The translations under genes were made by a program, and so were the position numbers. A stretch of DNA of 64,000 bases from positions 8,083,104 through 8,147,103 of the forward strand of contig JAAONU010000001.1 in NCBI GenBank assembly GCA_012932295.1, read 5' to 3'. Of the stretch, positions 25,378 through 34,700 are shown one piece after another (position 1 is the stretch's first letter; every line of letters starts with the position of its first letter). A model generated the notes under the pieces. That model was not told where the DNA came from and ran no database searches. It saw nothing but the letters and a program-made list of their open reading frames with translations. The DNA is from Cyclina sinensis. Its lineage: Eukaryota > Mollusca > Bivalvia > Venerida > Veneridae.

Positions 25378-26829
25378 GCATTTGATCATTATCATTATTA
25401 CATTTATCAACAGACTAACATTATTTAAGTTCTATGATCTTGAATAATTTTTCAGATTTATTTCAGATATGATCATTTCAATAGCATATTTACTATTTGA
25501 AAAAAGTGTTTCCTGCTGCGAATGCAGGAAGTTTGCAAAGAATAGATATCCATTAAATTATATATCAACGACAGTATAAATTTCGCAATTTCTTTTAAGC
25601 AATTTCAGGATGACAAATTTACCTTGTCTGCCATCTTTCATAAACTCAGCAAGAAAGAACCTGATACAAGCAGTGCAAGATAAACAAATCTGCTTATTGC
25701 CATCCGGGAAATCTCGAGTCATCGGTTGTCATAGACACCTGCTGTGACGTAAAATTTAAAAAAAAAAACTACGTTCTCTTTGGTGTGCTTTTGGAATAAG
25801 CCTTAATAAAACCAGCAAACAGATTTCATATCAAAGGAAGTTGATTTGGAATAAAAATTCTATTAGTTTCAAGTTAAAAAACTGACAAGGCTAGGCATTG
25901 TACAATTTTATTGAATGCTCATCAAAGTAAACAATTAAAACATTTAGATCATTGGACAAGAAGCGTATAACAATATTGTGTAATTTCGTTTTGTACAAAG
26001 TTTGTTTTATTAGTTCCTGCGCCAATACAAAATATAAATCATAAACTACAAATTATTATACTAAATGACATCAGAATTGTCATTAATTATGCATCAGTCT
26101 AAATAAATTCAAATAATGTGTACATAGTGTAAATAAACACTATTCAATTCATATTTACACACTTACTCTATTGAAAATATTCGTACATTATTTTGTCTAT
26201 TTTTTTATTTTTGTCTATTGAAAAATACTTATAGTGATTACTTGCTTTGTACTTTGTGTTTTTTCTGCGGAGTAATTTGTGCGGCTTCAGGAGTGTAGTA
26301 TTTGATCACTCCGCGGGAAGAACAAATGCAGTTATCTCAATTCTAAGCAAACACTGAATATGCTTCAAATAAAATTGAAACAATTAGAAAACAATAAAGT
26401 AAATTTCAGTGAATTGATTTGGAAATTACCGGTAATAACTTAAGTACTGTTTTTCAAAAAATACTATTAAAACGTGACTTTTATAAGTAAGATTCTCGAC
26501 CTCTTCCTGTACAAACATGTATATAGTCCATGTTATTTCATATTTCAAATTTGTTACACACCTGGAATATTAAAAAACAAGACAGTCTGCCCCTGCCACA
26601 GTAGAACATTGGAATGGATAACGAGTGTGAAGAGAGAAGGTTAGACCTCCTAATATGACATAGGATAATGATTTCTATTGAAAATAGGCAGGTATATTTA
26701 GATCTCAAATTTGTAAATGATGGAATCATGAAGATGAAATTGCGAGTTATTCAATTGATGAGATATTGAGAATATGGAAAATTACAATAGTTAATAAGTT
26801 ATGGAGAAGAAACAAAATGCGGACTTTAT

Positions 26830-27530
26830 ATTTGACTTCTATTTGTGACCTTGACCTTGACAGGTGACCTGGTTGTTGCTCTGTGCACATCGTCTCTATC
26901 ATTTGTGCCAAATTATTATAAACACTTTCAAGCAGTTTAAAAGTTATGGAACGGACACGATAAGTGGACTTTTTTCTATATGGCCTTTAAGTGTGACCTT
27001 GACCGTGGGGATCCGACCTGGTTGTGGAGCTCTGCACATCGTCTCATGATGGTGATCATTTGTGCCAAGTTATTTTGAAAACTTTCAAGCAGTTTAGTAG
27101 TAACGGGGCGGACACGAAATGTGGACTTTTTATATACATGTATAAACTTTAAGTTAGACCTTGACCTTTGGGGTTCCGACCTGATTGTGGAGCTCTGCAC
27201 ATCGTCTCATGATGGTGGTCATTTGTCTCAAGTTATTTAAAAACTTTAAAGCAGTTTAATAGTAACGGAGCGGACACGAAATGTGGAATTTTTTATATAT
27301 GACCTTTAAGTGTGTCCTTGACCTTGGGGGTAGCGAACTGGTTGTTGCGCTTTGCACATCGCCTCATCATGGTGATCATTTGTGCCAAAATACTTTAAAA
27401 ACTTTCCATGAGTTTAAAACTTATGGAGCGGACACGAAAACATTACCGACGGACAGACTGACAGACGGACACATGGAGGCCATTCCAATTAAAAAAAAAG
27501 TTATCGTCTTAGGATGAACTGGAAAAAAAT
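26830..27530. repeat. Dispersed repeat with about 155-bp internal tandem units (GACCTTGACC family)
   Basis: Four units spaced about 150-160 bp each carry GACCTTGACC-like, CTCTGCACATCGTCTCATGA, ATTTGTGCCAA and CGGACACGA words. The block ends in a GGACAGACTGACAGACGGAC tail, then CATTCCAATT. Similar tails close the repeats at 39600-40290 and 54079-54940. It interrupts duplication copy B and encodes no protein I recognise. Confidence 0.8.
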
Positions 27531-27935
27531 GGTATTTATGTTGCGTATGCTTAAATATCACTAAGTAACAAATTTTTTACTTCGTCTCGATTTTTCAAAA
27601 TATTTTAAAATCCATGTTTTGCAGATCTATAGTAACTGCTGCGTTATGAAAACTGGCGTCTCTCAACTTGCTCGATACCGGCAACTTGCTTTTTAAATTT
27701 TATGGATGGATATGCTTATCAATTAAAGAGGATAAAAATGTTTCCTAGCATCTGAACGTACATTTTCCACTTGTATGGCTCAGTGCTAAAACAGTTAACA
27801 TATGCAACATGATACATTATCAAAGGAAAAGTAATAAACAATTTTATCTAATGATTTTAACACTGATGAAAGAAATTAAAATGATATGCGAAACAGAGAT
27901 CCACTTTGTCATTGAATCAAAGACGTATTAAATAT

Positions 27936-29200
27936 AAGAATGAAACAGTATATTATGTTTGCTGAAATTCGAACACCATTCTGACAGCACTGGTGTTTCA
28001 AACATAATACAAACACATGTAAACAGCACGTGTACCAACACGTGTAAACATATAATACCAATACGTATGAACAGCGTGTGTTTAAATAACATACACACGT
28101 GATTACAGCACGTGAAAAAATTTAATACTAACACGTGTTAACATATAATACCAACTCGTGTAATGTAGAACAAATAATGGATTGCAAGAAATGAAAAAGA
28201 AAAATATATACCAAGGGCTTAGGCAAATAAACACTTAACTGAATGAAACCCTCTGGCAACATCAAATGCAAAAAAACATACAACCTCTCGTATACATATT
28301 ACACGTGGACAGACAAATGTGATAAAGTACATTAATTTTATGTAAACATTTTGAATTTGAGACATAATCTTTTTCTGCAGAACAAACAAGGCAATTATTT
28401 TTTTAAAAAGTATATACTTTTTTCTTCAGCATGTATCAAATGATAAAACACACACAAATTTTAATGTATCAATCAGTCATGTTAAATCCTTTATGTGTCC
28501 AGAAATTGTTAAAATAACGGAAGGAAAGCGACCTTGTTCTATCTGTTCCTTCTTTCAATTGTCAGTTTAAAAAACGTAACAAAATGTAATATCAAACAAA
28601 CAACAACGCTAGTGATATTAAAAAACGTTTTTCAGCAGAAACAAACTTGAGTGTGTATGGAAAAAACTGTATCTTATTAGGCGCGAAACAACATAAAGTT
28701 GAGGGAAATAAAACAAAGATACTCGTACTTTGCCAATTTAGAAAAAAAAACATCGTGAAGAATAAGCATGACAAAAATTAATCGATGGTCGCGAAATAAT
28801 AGACAAAAATCAAATCCTATAGCAAAAAAAGAACTATTTTCTAAACATTTTGTAGAATAATGACCAAAGACAAAAATTACAAACAATTGTTGTAAAAGTA
28901 AGAGATAACCAAAGAAATTTATGTTATGGTTGGCTTACAGAAAAGGTGTGTACTGAAGTCCTCTTCGAGCCCTTGGATCTAATGACTTAAGGATGGAATT
29001 ATCTCAATTATTCCGCTGTGATATTAAAAATAAAACGGACCAAATGGTCCTGGGAATCAATCCTGCAAGGGGACTTTAACATGGGAAGGGAGGGGGGTGT
29101 AGTCATACCACTTAAGGCATGTGTCAAATGGCAGATGGTTGAAATACCATATCACTCCACTGGATACTACCCAAACATATGAGAATGTCAGAATCTGCTT
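27936..29200. other. Non-coding, with CACGTG cluster
   Basis: AT-rich with no gene. Around 28005-28160 a degenerate repeat of ACACGTGTAAACATATAATACCAA carries five CACGTG palindromes (28027, 28039, 28096, 28109, 28132). Confidence 0.5.
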
Positions 29201-29224
29201 TAAAAACTGGAAACATATGTCAAG

Positions 29225-29595
29225 TGTCATGGAAGAGCTTCGAAACAGAAAGCAGGCCAATAGGTCAATGTAAAAAAGGTCAAAGTAGAAGTATGCATGT
29301 CAACTTATACAAAAAGTTGAAATATAAACGTCACAGCTTCAAAATCAAAGAAATGGGTCAATAGGTCATGGTCAAGGTCAGCCAAGATCAAAGTTGAAGT
29401 CTGTGTGGAAAACTATACATATAATTACATTTCATTTGCGTAGCTTAAAAAACAAGGAAGAGGGACATTAGGTCAGGGACAAGGTCAGCCAATGGCTGAG
29501 CTGAAGTCTGCATGCAAAAATATACTATTGATTAGTTAAAATTTGATTTACGTAGCTTCAAAAACAAGGAAGTACGTCACAAAAGGTCAAGAACA
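29225..29595 (+). repeat. Degenerate tandem repeat, about 115-bp unit, with AGGTCAAGGTCA-like words
   Basis: Three to four units each show AGCTTCAAAA, an AAGGAAG-like word, AGGTCA followed by AAGGTCAGCCAA, and TTGAAGTCTG. This is the reverse orientation of the GACCTTGACC words in neighbouring repeats. Confidence 0.65.
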
Positions 29596-30072
29596 AAATG
29601 TGGATGAGGGTTATGTACCTTCCTAACCAAACAAATGAAAAAAGGTGGTCCAAAGGACTTCTATACCCCCCGCCGTCAGTGTTAAGTAAAGTTCAAAGTA
29701 GTCTGAGAAAGACGGAATTGCATGTATGGTGGCATTTTGGATTGCGGGAAAGCGTTAAGTATTGCAATGACATTAATAATTTTATAATAAATAAAGAAAA
29801 AATAAGTTCAGATTAACAAAGTATTTTTTAACTGTTTTTAGACTTCTTCAATTTGTAATAGTTTGTCTTCTTTTTTTTGGTCACATGTAAATGTTCGTTT
29901 ACAACACTCAGTTACAAAATTACAATACGTGTTGACAAACATGGTATTGAGCGAAACTAAAGGCTCGAACAAATGACCTTGAAGTGTGACTCTGACCTTG
30001 AGCTGATATGGCCTGGACATATTCTCTGCACATCCTCTCAATGAGTTATACATTTGACCAATTTTTCAAACA

Positions 30073-30807
30073 AAAGCACCGCTGGGCGGGGCATTATATG
30101 CCCGAAGGGTGTTTTTTTCTAAGTATGATACATTTGTGATATAAGGGAAGAAACCTTAGACTTTGGCATTAAATGATTTGCTTTAAATTTGAATTTTTTT
30201 TGATTTATAATATTTTGAATTTAAACATTTTATGATTTTAATTTTAGAGTTTTATAAATCTTTATCATAGCAGAATTTTAGGTTTGATAATTTGTATAAA
30301 TATCAGTCTTTCAGAAGTTATCAAGTTTCATGCTGTGATGCATGGTTATCAAGTTATAGCGCAGAAATATTGATTATTTAGTTGATTGTCACCTTGACCT
30401 TCTATGTACTTACCCCGAACAGTACAGGAGTCATGTAATCAATGACGGCAATCACCCTAAGAAGTTTGAAGTCTGTATTGGAAGTAGTTGCTAAGTTATA
30501 CAGCAGAAATGATTTTCAGTGTTTAGGTCATTGTGATCTTGACATCTGACCCACTGATCCTAAGACGTACGGGAGTCATTTTCTTAATTAAATCAATAAT
30601 CATATGAAATTTGAAGTCTCTACGGCAAATGGTTGTCAAGTTACAGAGTGTAAATGATTCTAAATTTAGGTCACTGTGACCTTGACCTTTGACATACTGA
30701 CCCAAAGTTTATTTGCAATTGGCGTACTGGTATAAATGTTGCTTGCTCAGGTTAATTATGGACGACGGACAAAACACCATACTAAAAGCTTCGAACAGGT
30801 GAGCTAA
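30073..30807. repeat. Non-autonomous dispersed repeat with three about 143-bp units
   Basis: It begins AGCACCGCTGGGCGGGGCAT and ends ACGGACAAAACACC...CGAACAGGTGAGCTAAG. Inside, CACCTTGACCTT, TGATCTTGACAT and TGACCTTGACCTTT words recur at about 30390, 30533 and 30676. A truncated relative (AGCACCACTGAGCGGAGCAT ... GGTGAGCTAAA) lies at 40497-40750. Confidence 0.7.
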
Positions 30808-31796
30808 GAATTTACTGAATTTACTATATTTTTATAGAAAAGGTGAATGATTGGAGTTTCAAAAATATTTACATGCATTTGATTATTTTTTGAACAACGT
30901 CTGTGTCATTTTAATCTTAGACAACCTCTCATTAACTAAATCAAGCTTTTCTATAATCAAATAAACATTTTCATTTTATCAATGTTAAATGTTTTTGTTG
31001 CTGTTAATGACTACTCATTTGAGATTCGACAAGGCTTTCCAATTTCATCTAGCAAACGACCACTTTTACCATTTTTTCAAGAAATGTCAAATATATTGTT
31101 GTATTTTCTTTTCATTCATACCAATACATATATTGTTTTTATAGAAATTAAGAAAAAATAAACAATTTATTGAGCTGATTTTCTTACACTTAAAATTTAT
31201 AAAACAAAATTATTACAAAAACAAATTAAAATCAATAGCCTACTTTTGGTGAAATGAGTATTTGTACACACATATAGTCAATAATCGGTTAAACCTGCAA
31301 GACACCTCAATACAATCATTATTATAATTATGATATATTGCTAAATACTACGTTCAATATAATTTATCTTATTCAAAATTCATACTGAAGAAAATGACAA
31401 GATACAATTCACTGATAGAAGTTGTTCAACACCAGATATAAAGTCCTTAAGTAAAATTATAAAAAGAACTAAACTTGATCTTACATGTCTTTAAAAGTAG
31501 GGTTCATTTGTCATTTAGGTAAATCGGTTTTACCGAACGATATACATTACCCTTTCATTAATGTCCCAACTATACCTTCAACAATGCTAATAAAATGATA
31601 AATCGACATAATTATCTTTCTAATTATCCGTCTAGCAAAACAATATAATGTTCATGCGCTATATTCTGTTTTCAAAACGAAATAAGGACTTCATATCATT
31701 GACTTTCCACCGCATCTTACGAGTGGCAATTATGTCAGTTTTGTAAAGACATGAAAAGAGAACTTATTGGTCTTAATACAAACTTTGACATGAAAT
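30808..31796. other. 3' flank / probable 3'UTR of RdRP-helicase gene
   Basis: AT-rich. Read on the minus strand, an AATAAA signal lies at 31171-31166, about 630 nt after the stop codon, and is a reasonable polyadenylation signal. No other gene seen. Confidence 0.45.
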
Positions 31797-34700
31797 TCAC
31801 CGCTTCTTAGTTAATCGTCTGCCTGAGCCTTTAGAGCTGAAACGTTTCGCCTCTCTGGCTTCAATTCTGACTGGTTCGATAGCCTCCTTAAAAAGTTCGG
31901 GAGCTTCTTTTAACCAACGAGCCCAGATCTGAGAGCTAGATAACGTAGTTTTATTTCCAACGACAATCAATCCCCTCTTAGCTCTTGTTAGGAGCACATT
32001 CAATCTTTTAGAATCGTCTGAGAAACCGAGAGATGCTGTTTCATTGCACCGCACTGTGCTAACTACAATGACGTCCTTTTCCTGTCCTTGGAATCCGTCA
32101 ACAGTGCTGATCTTTACACCATTCTTTATTTTGTCTTTAAGCTTTAGCACTTGTCCTTGATATAATGTAATAATACCAATTTGGTGAACAGCAATTCTAT
32201 GTTCGCGTAAAGCTTCTTCGTCGACATTAAGTAAAACATCAATAACCTTTCCTATAACATCAACTTCTTCCTTGTTTGAGTAGGATGTTCCAGATTTTCT
32301 TTCCCTTCCGCTCACATTCACAAAGCATAGTGGTTTAGGTGATGGCCAAGGGAAGATAATACGACTTCTCTGTCCAACAGATTCTGCAGCTTTCAGTTTG
32401 TTTTCATAAAATTCCACGGATGGAAACTTCATGATATCCTGATGCATTCTGTGTTGTACATTAAGGAAACAACATTGAACCATTTTTTGGCTGCACCATC
32501 TATGAAACAATGTCGACGATAATTCAACTGTATCTGGAAGGTTAGGCGACTTGCATTCTTTTGGACATTCCTTAACAACAGGCCCAAGTTGTTTTGGATC
32601 ACCTATCATTACAAGGTGTTCGGCACCATGAATAAGACTACATAATAAAGTTGTCTCCTTGGTTTGTGTTGCTTCATCAACAAGAACAAAAGGAAATGGA
32701 ATACATTCCAATCGAGAATCTCCCGCTCCAGCACATGTCGTAAGAACAACATCCGCTGCTGCTAATACTCTGTTTATAAGTTGTGTGTTGTTATGAACTT
32801 TACCTTGTTCGTCGCGTACTTTGGCCTTTTTTGCTTCTCTATCTGCAATAATTGCTACCTGACCTTCAAGTGAAACATCGTATAAGTCGTTGTCTACACC
32901 CTCAACAGGACCAACGCGCAAGACAGAAACATGGTTTCTCAAACGGCGGGTCAGATTATCTACTGCAACATTTGTTTCAGCCACTGCAAGTATGCCTTTA
33001 TATTTCTTCATATCAACAACGTGTCTTATGATCTGACAAGCTACTTCAGTTTTTCCAGTACCAGGTGGTCCCAGAATTATACAAGCTTTCTCGATCAATG
33101 CTGACCTGATTGCATCCTTTTGACTATCGTTTAACATAACATCTGAAGACATGCATACATTTTGGGCTTCATTTTCGAGAGCATATTTGTAAGAACTTCT
33201 CGCTCTATGTGGACAGAATTTGCAGGACTGGATAACAAGTGCCAAAGTGTCATTCATTATAGTTCCTGAAACAATTTCCTTAAATGCAAAGACAATGCGT
33301 TGGAACATAACTATATTACCGATGAGATCTAGTCTCCAGTACTGAAGTTTATCCGATTTCACAGAATGCAACAAAATGTCAGGTACAGTGTTACAGATTT
33401 TTATAGATATTGCGCATGGTGCTGTGCTGAGAGTTTCTATTTGTCCTACACATACAGGTTGTTTCTCCGGTCCGTACTGATCCATATTCTGCTTCGATAT
33501 CAGGACAAACTGACCTTTGAATTTACAACGAGTTTGTTCAAGACCGCCTGTCCGGTAGAAACAAATGGTAGATATTTCCTTGTCAGCTGTGGTGTCAACT
33601 TTGAGATAAGTTATTGAAGTTTGTTTCTCTGAAGAAATATTTCTTATATTTTCATTTGTTCCCTTTTCATATTCATGCATGTGTCCCTCTATTTCAAATA
33701 ATAAATCCAGAAGATGCAAAATACCATAATTCCTAACATACAGTTGTAGACATGTTTGGTCACAGGCTACGTTTTCGCAGGAGTCTGTCGTGGCTGTCCA
33801 AGAAAGCAGAAGCTGCTCTGCAAAAATTAAAGCTGACTTCGTATCAAGGAACACAAAACTGTGCCAATTTTCCAAAACCTGTACGTACTCACTTTGAGTA
33901 ACCTGTGCAAGTGTGATTTCTAGAAGCTGAGTTTTCAGATCATTCAATTCCAGTCTACAAAGTATCGACAAAACTGAAAGCATTGCTACAGGGGCTTTCA
34001 TGACGTCTGACATGATCACAATGATTTCTGACAAAGACGTCTTCATGTCTTCTGGTAAGGAAAATGGTACAACTTTTTGTACAAGGTTGTCAAACATTTC
34101 GGTGAGAGGGTAAATAGCTTCATTCGGGACCTTCCTTGGCAACCAATTTTCTAAAACAGATCTAAATGTAAATGGATTCCCATCACAGGCAACGGTTTTA
34201 AGCCATCGACAGAGGTCTTCTTCTGAAGATAACTCAATCTCTATTTCTTTCTTTGGAAAGGCACACTCAAAATCTACCATAAAATCAGTGCCACTTCCAG
34301 TTTCTATGTCCATCTCTTCAGCAACGGGAAGATTATCGTTAACATCATATATGTCCCAGTAGGGAATGTCTCCGTTGCAGTTTTGTGCATACACTTCAAT
34401 CATCACGAATGGTGCCTTGTTAATCAATGGATGCGTTCGACCCTGCTCAAAAATCCTTCGGTAAAATCTCTGCAGGTCTACACTCAGGGCATTTCTAACT
34501 TCATCACATACACGTTTGTTCCAGTAGCCTTTCACCTTTTTCCTGTCTGTTGCATTTAACCAAACAAATGTCAAGTTTTTCTTGCGATTTCGATAAAGCT
34601 GAAACGTATCTCTTGTCAAGTCAAGAAAATATTCTTCACCAAGAATGTACTTCATTTTATACCCAAAGTGCCTGGAATAAAACAGACCTGTGATTGTGCC

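Larger units (their letters stand above)
23815..27935. repeat. Segmental duplication, copy B
   Basis: It is the counterpart of copy A, lying about 3.5-4.5 kb downstream depending on indels. It has expanded a 39-bp unit into four copies and gained a repeat of about 700 bp (26830-27530). Divergence is considerable (point changes and indels throughout), so the duplication is old. Confidence 0.75.
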
